From Oscillospiraceae bacterium (lineage in GTDB: Bacteria; Bacillota; Clostridia; Oscillospirales; Ruminococcaceae), in contig JAQXIW010000017.1 in assembly GCA_029007985.1 (NCBI GenBank), positions 21,394 to 85,393 on the forward strand: a stretch of 64,000 nucleotides of DNA, given 5' to 3'. Under the pieces are notes generated by a model. That model was not told the origin of the DNA. It was given only the letters and a program-made list of their open reading frames with translations, and did not search any database. This document shows, one piece after another, positions 52,490-61,318 of the stretch. The translations under genes and the position numbers were made by a program. Positions within the stretch are counted from its first letter, which is position 1. Each line of letters opens with the position of its first letter.

Positions 52490-53005
52490 ATGAAATACAT
52501 TGAAACAGGCGAAATCGTATCCACACACGGCATAAAAGGCGATGTCAAAATTTACCCGTGGACAGACTACCCTGAATTTCTGGAAGATTTTGAAAATTTT
52601 TACATTTTGCAGGGCAAAACAAAATATAAAAAGCTGACCGCGACAAATGTCAGGACTCAAAACGGTATGAACATAGCCTCATTTGAGGGCTATGACACCG
52701 TGGAGAAATCCCGAGAGCTTGTAGGCTGCACGCTTTACCTCGACAGAGATGAAATAGAGCTGGAGGAAGGCTACTATTTTGTGGCGGATTTAATCGGCTG
52801 CACCGTCGTCAACGACGAAACAGACGAAGAAATCGGCACAATATACGATGTAAAAAATCTCGGCGCAAGCGACATTTACTATATAAAAGGCAAAGACGGA
52901 AAAGAATATCTTTTCCCGGCTGTCGACGAGTTCAAAGTAAGTACGGATATAGAAAACAAAGTTATCAGAGTAAAAGTTATAGAGGGTATGTTCGGTGAAG
53001 ATTAA
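52490..53005 (+). CDS. rimM: Ribosome maturation factor RimM
   Basis: RimM helps 16S processing near S19. The 171-aa product has the N-terminal domain with IETGEIVSTHGIKGDVKIYPWTD and a PRC-barrel end with IYDVKNLGASDIYYIKGKDGKEYLFPAV. It overlaps trmD by 11 nt. TAGGAG lies just upstream, but the preceding terminator means its promoter is unclear. Confidence 0.95.
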   Translation: MKYIETGEIVSTHGIKGDVKIYPWTDYPEFLEDFENFYILQGKTKYKKLTATNVRTQNGMNIASFEGYDTVEKSRELVGCTLYLDRDEIELEEGYYFVADLIGCTVVNDETDEEIGTIYDVKNLGASDIYYIKGKDGKEYLFPAVDEFKVSTDIENKVIRVKVIEGMFGED

Positions 53006-53705
53006 CATTGCCACTCTCTTTCCGGATATGTGCGAGACGGTGCTCAATACAAGCATCATAGGCAGAGCGAGAAAAGAGGGTCTGTTTGAAGTAAAAACCT
53101 ATAATATCAGAGATTATACTCTGAACAAGCAAAAAAATGTCGACGACAGGCCGTACGGCGGCGGGCCGGGTATGGTTATGATGACTCAGCCTATTTACGA
53201 CTGCGTCAAGGCAATAGAACATGACAGCGGCGAAGATACATTTGTAATATTCACTACCGCACGGGGCAAGACCTTTAATCAGGACTTGGCAAAAGAGCTG
53301 CTTAAAAAGCCGAATATCACCATTGTGTGCGGTCACTACGAGGGCTTTGACGAAAGAATAATCGAAGAAATCGGCGATATGGAAATTTCCGTCGGCGATT
53401 TTGTCCTGACCGGCGGCGAATTGCCGGCTCTCATCATAACCGACGCCGTGTGCAGAATGATACCGGGCGTGCTGTCAAGCGAAGAGGGATTTATGCAGGA
53501 GAGCCATTTTAACGGTCTGCTTGAGCACGCTCAATACACCAGACCGTATGATTGGCACGGCATGACGGTGCCGGATATTTTGCTGTCCGGCGACCACGGT
53601 AAAATAGCCGATTACAAGTTCAAAGACGCTCTTGAAAGGACTAAGGCAAAACGCCCGGATTTGTACGAAAAATATATGCAAAATGACATAAATGTTGAAA
53701 AGTGA
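52995..53705 (+). CDS. trmD: tRNA (guanine-37-N1)-methyltransferase TrmD
   Basis: TrmD makes m1G37 in tRNA and prevents +1 frameshifts. The 236-aa product (GTG start) begins MKINIATLFPDMC and has RPYGGGPGMVMM (SAM-knot region) and YEGFDERIIEEIGDMEISVGDFVLTGGE. Its usual neighbour rplS (L19) is absent downstream. It overlaps rimM by 11 nt. Confidence 0.97.
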   Translation: MKINIATLFPDMCETVLNTSIIGRARKEGLFEVKTYNIRDYTLNKQKNVDDRPYGGGPGMVMMTQPIYDCVKAIEHDSGEDTFVIFTTARGKTFNQDLAKELLKKPNITIVCGHYEGFDERIIEEIGDMEISVGDFVLTGGELPALIITDAVCRMIPGVLSSEEGFMQESHFNGLLEHAQYTRPYDWHGMTVPDILLSGDHGKIADYKFKDALERTKAKRPDLYEKYMQNDINVEK

Positions 53706-53780
53706 ATAGCATATTATACAAAATTTTTCAATATTTACAATTATTTTGATGTGAATTATAGATAATATGTTTTATCTATG

Positions 53781-53809
53781 TTGACTATTTTACTTAATTG
53801 TTATACAAT
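53781..53809 (+). promoter_or_regulatory. Sigma-A promoter of ptsH
   Basis: TTGACT (53781-53786), 17-nt spacer, TACAAT (53804-53809), 39 nt before the ATG at 53849. Confidence 0.75.
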
Positions 53810-53848
53810 AAAACCACGATATTTATTAAAAATATGAGGAGTATACAT

Positions 53849-54112
53849 ATGTTTTTTAAGGATGTTACAGTTGAAAATCAGGTAGGTCTTCACGCTCGTC
53901 CGGCTACTTTCTTTATCCAGAAAGCAAACGAATTCAAATCATCTATCTGGGTTGAAAAAGAAGAGAGAAGAGTAAACGCAAAGAGCCTTCTCGGCGTTCT
54001 CTCACTTGGCATTGTCGGCGGCACATCAATCAAAGTAATTGCTGACGGTCCGGATGAAGAAGAAGCAGTAGAAGCACTTGTTAAACTTGTAAACTCTGGT
54101 TTCAGCGACTGA
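53849..54112 (+). CDS. ptsH: Phosphocarrier protein HPr
   Basis: HPr carries phosphate from enzyme I to sugar EII proteins and is also phosphorylated on Ser46 for catabolite control. The 87-aa product from ATG 53849 has the active-site GLHARPA (His15) and the Ser motif KSLLGVLSLG. AGGAG lies 9 nt upstream. It stands alone under its own promoter; enzyme I is not next to it. Confidence 0.96.
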   Translation: MFFKDVTVENQVGLHARPATFFIQKANEFKSSIWVEKEERRVNAKSLLGVLSLGIVGGTSIKVIADGPDEEEAVEALVKLVNSGFSD

Positions 54113-54127
54113 TTTATAAATTAGCTG

Positions 54128-54160
54128 CCGCCCCTGTCGCAGACAAAGGGCGGTATTTTT
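54128..54160 (+). terminator. Terminator of ptsH
   Basis: CCGCCC (54128-54133) pairs with GGGCGG (54148-54153), with inner TGTC/GACA, followed by TATTTTTC. Confidence 0.85.
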
Positions 54161-54176
54161 CTATTTTAGGTACTGT

Positions 54177-56039
54177 ATGACAAAACGGGAATTATACGAA
54201 AAGGCGAACAGTCTGCCTATGTTGCCGGGCGTGTATATCATCAGGGATAAAAACGATGAAATCATATATATCGGCAAAGCAAAAAGACTGAAAGTGCGCG
54301 TCAGCCAATATTTCAGAGAGGGCAAAGAACATCTGCCGAAGGTGCGGAAGATGGTAGAAAATGCCTATTCTTTTGATGTCATAGTCACAAACAGCGAGTT
54401 TGAGGCTTTGACTTTGGAGTGTTCGCAAATCAAAATGCACAATCCGAAATACAACATTTTGCTCAAAGACGACAAGGGCTATTCATTCATAAAAATTTCA
54501 AGGGAGGAATACCCTCGAATTACGGCGGAATTGCAGGCGTACGACGACGCCCGCTATTTAGGCCCGTATATGTCAAGTTTTGCCGTCAGAGAGATGGTGG
54601 CGACCACCCAGGAGATATTCAAATTGCCGACCTGCACAAGAGTATTCCCGAGGGACTTCGGCAAAGAGAGGCCGTGTCTAAACTATCACATCAAAAAGTG
54701 TATGGGCCTGTGTACAGGGAAAATAAGCAAACGGGATTACAATGAAATAATCAATAATGCGGTGCATTTTATCAAACAGGATACGGATAAGATTATTGAC
54801 ATATTGAAAGAAAGTATGGAAAACGCCGCAGAAAACCTCGATTTTGAAAAGGCCGCCCTCATACGAGACCAGATAAACGCAATACAAAAATTGCAGGCAG
54901 GTCAAAATGTAGTCAACGACAATTTGCAAAGCCACGATTTTATCGCAGTCGCCGGCTCGGGCAAGAATTGCTGTGTGGCTGTGTTGAGATTCAGAAAGGG
55001 CAGACTGACCGACAAAAAAGAGCATGTCTTTTTCGGCGAGGACAGCGCAAACGATGTCAGAGACGAATTTCTTGTGCAGTTCTATTCCTCCGAGCAGCCG
55101 CCTAAACATGTCATGCTGGACGAAATGCCGATGGACGCCGACATTGTCGAATACATTCAGAAGAAGTCAAAAAACAAGGTTACCGTCCAAAAATGCACCC
55201 GAGGCGACAATATGAAAATAATAAAGATGGCGTACACAAACGCCGTCGAAAGACTCGCCAGAGACACCGGCAGACTTGACAAAGGTCAGAGGTACACCGA
55301 CGAGCTGGCAAATTTGCTGGGCGTAAACAGGCTTGACATCATAGAGAGCTATGATATTTCAAACTGGGGCGACGGCACTTCCGTTGCGGGTATGGTGGTT
55401 TTTGAAAACGGCAAACCGAAAAGAAGCGGCTACCGCACCTTCAAAATGAAAACCGTTGCCGGCACTGACGACTATGCTTCCATGCGGGAAACTCTGTCCA
55501 GGCGAATTTCGGAGTACGAAAAGGGCTCTCCGGGGCAATTCGGCATTAAGCCGGACGCGATATTCTTAGACGGCGGCAAAGGTCAGCTGTCGGCGGTTAT
55601 GCGGATTGTACGGGGTACTTCTTTTCGGGACGTCCCGATTTTCGGCATGGTTAAGGACTCAAAACACCGCACGAGAGCGATGGTCGGCCCCGAGGGCGAA
55701 ATTGCGATAGCTATGCACAAAAGCGTTTTCAAATTCGTCACGGAAATACAGGATGAAGTCCACAGATTTTCCATAGAATTTCAGCGAAAGACGGCAAAGT
55801 CTAAATCCTATGCCGTCACTCTTACAAAAGTGCCGGGCATCGGGCCTAAAAAAGCCGAGGCGCTTATGAAACATTTCAAGACGGTGTCCGCCGTAAAAGA
55901 GGCGGAGATGTCAAAGCTCGCCGACATACCCGGCATAAGCTATAAAGACGCAAGAAGCATTTATTTCTATTTCAGAGAGGACGAAACAGATGAAAGTAAT
56001 CAGCGGAACAGCGCGCGGCAAGAATCTGGAAACTCTTGA
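54177..56039 (+). CDS. uvrC: Excinuclease ABC subunit C
   Basis: UvrC cuts on both sides of bulky DNA lesions. The 620-aa product has the N-terminal GIY-YIG domain (LPGVYIIRDKNDEIIYIGKAK), the UVR motif (residues about 205-240), the RNase-H-like nuclease core (DISNWGDGTSVAG, IFLDGGKGQ), and the C-terminal helix-hairpin-helix (VPGIGPKKAEALMK). A hydrophilic tail of about fifteen residues (DETDESNQRN and onward) overlaps rsmD by 50 nt. No good ribosome site is visible. Confidence 0.96.
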   Translation: MTKRELYEKANSLPMLPGVYIIRDKNDEIIYIGKAKRLKVRVSQYFREGKEHLPKVRKMVENAYSFDVIVTNSEFEALTLECSQIKMHNPKYNILLKDDKGYSFIKISREEYPRITAELQAYDDARYLGPYMSSFAVREMVATTQEIFKLPTCTRVFPRDFGKERPCLNYHIKKCMGLCTGKISKRDYNEIINNAVHFIKQDTDKIIDILKESMENAAENLDFEKAALIRDQINAIQKLQAGQNVVNDNLQSHDFIAVAGSGKNCCVAVLRFRKGRLTDKKEHVFFGEDSANDVRDEFLVQFYSSEQPPKHVMLDEMPMDADIVEYIQKKSKNKVTVQKCTRGDNMKIIKMAYTNAVERLARDTGRLDKGQRYTDELANLLGVNRLDIIESYDISNWGDGTSVAGMVVFENGKPKRSGYRTFKMKTVAGTDDYASMRETLSRRISEYEKGSPGQFGIKPDAIFLDGGKGQLSAVMRIVRGTSFRDVPIFGMVKDSKHRTRAMVGPEGEIAIAMHKSVFKFVTEIQDEVHRFSIEFQRKTAKSKSYAVTLTKVPGIGPKKAEALMKHFKTVSAVKEAEMSKLADIPGISYKDARSIYFYFREDETDESNQRNSARQESGNS

Positions 56040-56535
56040 CGGTTTGGCGACAAGACCGACGATAGCAAGGGTGAAAGAGGGGATTTTTTCTTCCGTACAG
56101 TTTTTGATACCCGGGGCGGCGGTGTTGGATTTATTTGCCGGCTCGGGACAAATGGGCATTGAATGTCTGTCGAGAGGGGCAAAATCCTGTGTTTTTGTCG
56201 ACCAAAGCAAAGAGGCAATCGGCGTAGTCACAAGAAATGTCAAAAACTGCTCGCTCTCGCAAAACGCAAAGATTGTCAACTCTCGCTCTCAAGATTATAT
56301 CAACAGAACAACGGAAAAATTTGACATAGTAATATTGGATCCGCCGTATAATTGCGGTATTCTCGATGAAATTATGCCGAGGATATATGAAATTACAAAC
56401 GACGGTGGTATAATAATCGCAGAGAGCGAAGATACTTGGTCGCTCAAAAATACAATTGAGGGGCTGTATGAGGTTAAAACCTACAAATACGGCAAAGTAA
56501 AAGTGACGAAGTTCCAAAAAGGAGAAACAGAATGA
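55990..56535 (+). CDS. rsmD: 16S rRNA (guanine-966-N2)-methyltransferase RsmD
   Basis: RsmD methylates G966 of 16S rRNA. The 181-aa product starts MKVISGTARGKNL (family MRVISG start), has VLDLFAGSGQMGIECLSRGA (SAM motif I) and VILDPPYN (the DPPY motif). It overlaps uvrC by 50 nt with AGAGAGG inside uvrC serving as ribosome site. coaD follows with a four-base overlap. Confidence 0.95.
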   Translation: MKVISGTARGKNLETLDGLATRPTIARVKEGIFSSVQFLIPGAAVLDLFAGSGQMGIECLSRGAKSCVFVDQSKEAIGVVTRNVKNCSLSQNAKIVNSRSQDYINRTTEKFDIVILDPPYNCGILDEIMPRIYEITNDGGIIIAESEDTWSLKNTIEGLYEVKTYKYGKVKVTKFQKGETE

Positions 56536-57011
56536 ATATTGCTATTTGCCCGGGCACATTCGACCCGGTAACAAAAGGACATGTGGATATATTTGAACGC
56601 TCATGCAAAATTTTTGACAAAGTAATAGCCGTCGTAATGGTAAACCCGGCAAAGACGCCGATTTTTTCTACGGAGGAAAGAGTGGAGCTTATCAAAAAAG
56701 TAACGGCTCATATTCCGAATCTCGAGGTTGACAGCTACTACGGTTTGGTGGCGGATTACGCCAGAATAAAGGACGCAAAGACAATAATTAAAGGCCTCAG
56801 AGCCGTGTCCGACTTTGAATACGAATTTCAGCAGGCTTTGACAAACAAAAAGCTCAACGGCGATTTGGAGACAATGTTTATGATTACAAATCAGGACTAT
56901 ATGTATTTGTCGTCAACTATCGTCAGACAGATTGCGGGCTTCGGGGGAGATATTACCGAATTCGTTCACCCGTACATCAAAGACGAAATAATGGAAAGAT
57001 TCACAAAGTAA
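56532..57011 (+). CDS. coaD: Phosphopantetheine adenylyltransferase
   Basis: CoaD is the fourth step of CoA synthesis (4'-phosphopantetheine to dephospho-CoA). The 159-aa product shows CPGTFDPVTKGHVDIFERS (a TxGH variant of the HxGH motif) and the YLSSTIVRQIA motif. It overlaps rsmD by four bases (ATGA) with AAGGAG inside rsmD, the usual gene pair. Confidence 0.97.
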   Translation: MNIAICPGTFDPVTKGHVDIFERSCKIFDKVIAVVMVNPAKTPIFSTEERVELIKKVTAHIPNLEVDSYYGLVADYARIKDAKTIIKGLRAVSDFEYEFQQALTNKKLNGDLETMFMITNQDYMYLSSTIVRQIAGFGGDITEFVHPYIKDEIMERFTK

Positions 57012-57022
57012 GGGGGCAAATT

Positions 57023-57472
57023 ATGGCACAGTCAATAGAACAGTTGCTCGAAGCGTTGGAAGAAGTGCTTGAATCCGGCGCCGTCGTGCCTCTTTCCGGC
57101 GGCAGACGAGTTGTAGATGTAGACGAGGCAAGGGATATTATTGATGAAATCCGCGAAAAAATGCCGGACGAAATAAATCAGGCAAGAGCCATTGTAGCCG
57201 ACAGAAACAACATTTTGTCCAAGGCAAAAAGAGAATCCGAGGAGACTGTGAGAGCCGCCGAGGAAAAGGCGAGAATAATGATTTCCAAAGAAGAAATTTT
57301 CAGACAGGCTCAGGAACAGTCAAAAGAGCTGCTCAACGAAACCACTGCGCAGGCAATGCAAATACGAGCTACCGTCACAAAGTACTGTGACAATATGCTG
57401 GCGTCGGTAGCGGAGCAGATGGATAAAAGCACAAAGGAACTGAAACTCCTCAGAGAAAAAATATCAAAATAA
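57023..57472 (+). CDS. Coiled-coil protein, ATPase subunit H-like
   Basis: The 149-aa product is mostly helical: an N-terminal SIEQLLEALEEVLESG segment, a VDVDEARDIIDEIREKM middle part, and a long coiled coil rich in Ala, Glu, Lys from about residue 60 to the end. It has no membrane segment. Similar genes follow coaD in many Clostridia, and the coil recalls V-type ATPase subunit H or DivIVA proteins. No function is established; I rely on the coil and context only. Confidence 0.7.
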   Translation: MAQSIEQLLEALEEVLESGAVVPLSGGRRVVDVDEARDIIDEIREKMPDEINQARAIVADRNNILSKAKRESEETVRAAEEKARIMISKEEIFRQAQEQSKELLNETTAQAMQIRATVTKYCDNMLASVAEQMDKSTKELKLLREKISK

Positions 57473-57473
57473 T

Positions 57474-58463
57474 ATGTCTAAAAGCGAAAAACAAAAATTA
57501 AAACTGCTGTATATAAAAAGGTTTTTAGAGAAAAAGACAGACAAAAACCACGGTGTGACTGTCCGAGAAATAATAGAATATCTCGACAAAAACGGCATAT
57601 CCGCCGAGAGAAAAAGCATTTATTCGGATTTGGAAAGCCTTGAAGATTACGGCATGATAATCGACAGAACAAAAGAGGGCAGAGAGACGCTTTACCGTCT
57701 GGGCGAAAAGGAATTCGAGCTGTCCGAACTGAAACTTTTGTCGGATGCGGCGGGCGCGTTCAAATTCATAAATCCGAGAGATTTGCGCACTCTTTTGAAT
57801 AAAGTCACTCATCTCGCTTCGGATTACGAGGCTCAGCGGCTGAACAGACAGGTAAATGTCACAAACCGCGGCAAAGACATCAGCAAAAATGTTTTGAACT
57901 CCATTGACTTTATACACGAGGCAATAAACTGCAATTCGTCAATCACTTTTAAGTACATCGACTGGAACGCAAGCAAGAAAAAAGAGTACCGCCATAACGG
58001 CGCACTCTACCGCGTAAGCCCATGGGCTCTTATTTTCGACGACGAAAAATACTATTTAATGGGGTACGACCACAACAGCAAAGAGATAAGAAATTACCGC
58101 ATCGACAGAATGGACAGTATTTCAATCGCCGAAGAAAAGCGACAGGGCAGACGGGCGTTTGAAAAAATAGATATGGCGGAATACACCTCCGTCGTTTTCA
58201 GTATGTATTCCGGCCGCACCGAGACGGTGGTGCTGTCTTTTGACAACAGTCTTGCAAATGTCGTCATAGACAGATTCGGCAAAGATGTCAGCTTTATTAA
58301 AAAAGATGACAGCCACTTTACCGTTTCCATCAAGGCGTCCGTCAGCAACCAGTTTTTCGGCTGGCTCGCAGGCCTGGGCAACGGGGTTGAGATTCTGTCG
58401 CCGCAGAGCGTAAGACAACGGTATAAGAAACATCTCGAAAATATTCTTGTAAGCTACAGATAA
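57474..58463 (+). CDS. WYL-domain transcriptional regulator
   Basis: The 329-aa product has an N-terminal winged helix-turn-helix (GVTVREIIEYLDKNGISAERKSIYSDLESLEDYG, about residues 23-60) and a WYL domain from about 140 to 225 (RVSPWALIFDDEKYYLMGYDHNS), with a C-terminal WCX segment. WYL proteins sense small ligands or nucleic acids and often control DNA repair or defence genes; none lies next to it here. It starts one nt after the coiled-coil gene, so the two probably share an operon. Confidence 0.9.
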   Translation: MSKSEKQKLKLLYIKRFLEKKTDKNHGVTVREIIEYLDKNGISAERKSIYSDLESLEDYGMIIDRTKEGRETLYRLGEKEFELSELKLLSDAAGAFKFINPRDLRTLLNKVTHLASDYEAQRLNRQVNVTNRGKDISKNVLNSIDFIHEAINCNSSITFKYIDWNASKKKEYRHNGALYRVSPWALIFDDEKYYLMGYDHNSKEIRNYRIDRMDSISIAEEKRQGRRAFEKIDMAEYTSVVFSMYSGRTETVVLSFDNSLANVVIDRFGKDVSFIKKDDSHFTVSIKASVSNQFFGWLAGLGNGVEILSPQSVRQRYKKHLENILVSYR

Positions 58464-58498
58464 ACGGTTTAGGTTTAATCCTGCGGATATAAATGTAA

Positions 58499-58530
58499 AA
58501 ATCCACAGCTCACGCTGTGGATTTAATTTA
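58499..58530. terminator. Bidirectional terminator (WYL / GIY-YIG gene)
   Basis: AAATCCACAGC (58499-58509) pairs with GCTGTGGATTT (58514-58524) around a TCAC loop, with T-rich sequence on plus and the A-run complement on minus. Confidence 0.85.
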
Positions 58531-58777
58531 TCTGTAACTGTTTTTGTATCAATTTTTCCTTTTGAGACCTGGTCAGCTTTTTGATTTCCGCCTCTCTTTT
58601 CAGCGCGGAGCTCTTGCTTTCGTGTTCTTCGGAATAGACAAGTCTTACGGGCAATCGGGATTTTGTGTATTTTGCGCCCCTGCCGGAATTGTGTACGCCC
58701 ACGCGCTTTTGCAAATCGTTTGTGTACCCGGTGTACAGACTGCCGTCTGCACATTTCAACATATATACATAATACAT
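58523..58777 (-). CDS. GIY-YIG nuclease-family small protein
   Basis: The 84-aa product reads [20 protein letters not shown], the full GIY-YIG catalytic start (YYVYM and YTGYT), with the basic helix [19 protein letters not shown]. It matches the UPF0213/YhbQ-like group found in many bacteria, linked with DNA repair, not the homing endonucleases. AGGGTG lies upstream on the minus strand. Its 3' end overlaps the terminator at 58499-58530. Confidence 0.9.
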   Translation of the reverse strand: MYYVYMLKCADGSLYTGYTNDLQKRVGVHNSGRGAKYTKSRLPVRLVYSEEHESKSSALKREAEIKKLTRSQKEKLIQKQLQIN

Positions 58778-58913
58778 TTCTATTCACCCTGTGTTATTTT
58801 ACCACTGTTATTTATTTTACACAATCGAGCGGCGAATATTTGTGTCAAAAATCAATTATATATACGCCCCCGATAATGTATAATAGTCTTATAAACAATA
58901 TGAGAGGTGTTTT

Positions 58914-61148
58914 ATGTCATACAGGAAAACCGAAAAAGACGGATATTATGTTTACGAGAATGACGGCGGCAAGACCGTTGCCACCGCAAACGACAGAGTA
59001 ATTTTCAAAGACGGCTTTGTATTCAGAGACTTGGCGAAAACCGGCGAGCTTTTGCCGTATGAAGATTGGCGTCTTGACGCAAAAACAAGGGCAAAGGATT
59101 TGTCCGAGAGATTGTCGATAGACGAAATAGCCGGTCTTATGATGTACTCATCGCATCAGATGATACCTACTCTCAGCAATTCACCGTTTAAGGCCACCTA
59201 CAACGGTAAACCTTTTGAAGAGGCAAACGTGCCGGATTACGCCATGACCGACGGCCAGAAGACCTTCCTGTCGGAAGACAATATAAGACATGTGCTGGTC
59301 ATGGGGCTTAAAGACACCGAAACAATGGCTAAATGGAACAACAACATTCAGGCCTATGTGGAGAATTTGGGTTTGGGCGTTCCGGTCAATATTTCCACAG
59401 ACCCAAGAAACGGCGCGGCAAAGACAAAGGTCGAATTCAAATCCTCAAATGCGGACATCTCTAAATGGCCTGAGGGCTTGGGTATGGCGGCGACTTTTTC
59501 GCCGGGAACATGCCGAGAATACGCAGACATAATATCAAAAGAGTACCGAGCTCTCGGTATGGCAACCGCCCTGTCGCCTCAGGTAGATCTCGCCCCCGAG
59601 CCGAGATGGATGAGATTTGAGGATACCTTCGGCTCTCACCCGGGGCTTGTCACCGATATGGCAAGAGCCTATGTGGACGGCATGCAGACCACCGACGGCG
59701 AAAAAGACGGCTGGGGCGCAAACTCGGTAAACGCAATGGCTAAACATTGGCCGGGCGGCGGTACCGGTGAAGGCGGCAGAGACGCCCACTACGCTTTCGG
59801 CGCCTATGCGGTATATCCGGGCAACAACTTTGAAACCCACTTAAAGCCTTTTACCGAGGGCGCGTTTGACCTTGACGGCCCTACAAAAAAGGTGTCCGCA
59901 ATTATGCCCTACTATACGGTGTCCTGGGGCATAGACCAAAAGAATCATAAAAATGTGGGCAATTCATACAGCGAATATATTATCAAAGACCTGTTGAGAG
60001 AAAAATACGGCTTTGACGGAGTGGTGTGCACAGACTGGGGCATCACAGCCGACACATCAAAAACAATTTTGGAATTCGGCTCGAGATGCTTTAATGTCTA
60101 CGATTTGACCGAGGCGGAAAGACACCTTTTAGCCATAGAAAACGGCGTCGACCAGTTCGGCGGAAACAACGACAAGCGCCCGATTTTAGAGGCGTACAAA
60201 CTCGGCTGTGAAAAACACGGCAAAGAGTTGTTTGAAAAGAGATTCAGAAAATCAGCCGAAAGACTGCTGCTCAATATTTTCCGCACCGGGCTGTTTGAAA
60301 ACCCGTTCCTCGACGCGAAAAAATCACGGCGGATAACCGGCTGTGACGAATTTGTCGAAAAAGGCTTTACCGCCCAGCTCAACTCGGTCGTAATGCTTAA
60401 AAACAAAGGCATTTTACCGGTCAGAGAAAAGAAAAAAGTCTATATCCCGGAAAGATATATTAAATCAAAACTCAATTTCTTCCTCGGCACGGCCCCGGCT
60501 TACACCGAAAACCCTGTTTCCGACGAGCTTGTCAATGAATATTTTGAAAGAGTCGATTCGCCGCGGCAGGCGGATATGGCTGTCGTGTTTGTCGAAAGCC
60601 CGCTTTCCGACGGTTACAGTCAAGCGGATTTGGACAAGGGCGGCAACGGGTACATGCCAATCACATTGCAGTACCGTCCGTACACAGCCGACACGGCAAG
60701 AGAAGTGTCAATAGCCGGCGGCGACATCCGTGAGGACTTCACCAACAGAAGCTACAAGGGAAAAACAAACTATGCGGCCAACGAGAGCGATCTGGACAAT
60801 GTGATAAACGCCAGAAAACAGATGGGCGACAAGCCTGTGATTGTTGTCATGCGAATGCACAACGCCGCCGTAATGGCCGAAATAGAGCCTTATGCGGACG
60901 CAATACTATGTGAGTTCGGCGTTCAAAAAGCGGCTGTAATGGATATTATCACCGGCAAACACGAGCCGAGCGCACTCTTGCCGATTCAGCTGCCGAAAGA
61001 TATGCGGACGGTCGAGGCGCACTGTGAAGATTTGCCGTTTGATATGACACCTTACACCGACTCTGAGGGCAACACCTATGATTTCGGCTTCGGCTTGAAT
61101 TTCAGCGGCGTAATTTCCGACGAGAGAACCGAAAAATATAAAAAATAA
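58914..61148 (+). CDS. Glycoside hydrolase family 3 enzyme (beta-glucosidase-like)
   Basis: GH3 enzymes cut beta-glucosides or related sugars. The 744-aa product has the N-terminal TIM barrel with WPEGLGMAATFSP, AKHWPGGGTGEGGRDAHY (the conserved KH and GGR motif), and the nucleophile Asp in VVCTDWGIT. A C-terminal alpha/beta sandwich follows and ends in FGFGLNFSG. There is no signal peptide, so the enzyme is likely cytosolic and probably acts on small imported oligosaccharides. A TATAAT at 58879-58884 is the only promoter-like word upstream. AGAGGTG precedes the ATG. Confidence 0.92.
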   Translation: MSYRKTEKDGYYVYENDGGKTVATANDRVIFKDGFVFRDLAKTGELLPYEDWRLDAKTRAKDLSERLSIDEIAGLMMYSSHQMIPTLSNSPFKATYNGKPFEEANVPDYAMTDGQKTFLSEDNIRHVLVMGLKDTETMAKWNNNIQAYVENLGLGVPVNISTDPRNGAAKTKVEFKSSNADISKWPEGLGMAATFSPGTCREYADIISKEYRALGMATALSPQVDLAPEPRWMRFEDTFGSHPGLVTDMARAYVDGMQTTDGEKDGWGANSVNAMAKHWPGGGTGEGGRDAHYAFGAYAVYPGNNFETHLKPFTEGAFDLDGPTKKVSAIMPYYTVSWGIDQKNHKNVGNSYSEYIIKDLLREKYGFDGVVCTDWGITADTSKTILEFGSRCFNVYDLTEAERHLLAIENGVDQFGGNNDKRPILEAYKLGCEKHGKELFEKRFRKSAERLLLNIFRTGLFENPFLDAKKSRRITGCDEFVEKGFTAQLNSVVMLKNKGILPVREKKKVYIPERYIKSKLNFFLGTAPAYTENPVSDELVNEYFERVDSPRQADMAVVFVESPLSDGYSQADLDKGGNGYMPITLQYRPYTADTAREVSIAGGDIREDFTNRSYKGKTNYAANESDLDNVINARKQMGDKPVIVVMRMHNAAVMAEIEPYADAILCEFGVQKAAVMDIITGKHEPSALLPIQLPKDMRTVEAHCEDLPFDMTPYTDSEGNTYDFGFGLNFSGVISDERTEKYKK

Positions 61149-61210
61149 AACAAATTAAAAATCAATAATTGTTCGGCTTTGTAATCGGTTTTTCATAACC
61201 GCATAACATT

Positions 61211-61258
61211 CCGTCTTCGACTGCTCAAAAGTTTTGAACAGGTCGGAGACGGTTTTTG
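61211..61258 (+). terminator. Terminator after the GH3 gene
   Basis: CCGTCT (61211-61216) pairs with AGACGG (61247-61252), with an imperfect inner CGAC/GTCG and CAAAA/TTTTG; TTTTTG follows. Confidence 0.75.
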
Positions 61259-61318
61259 TTGAAATAATTAACTTCATTTGATATTATTTGAATATAAATA
61301 CAACATGGGGTGAACTAT

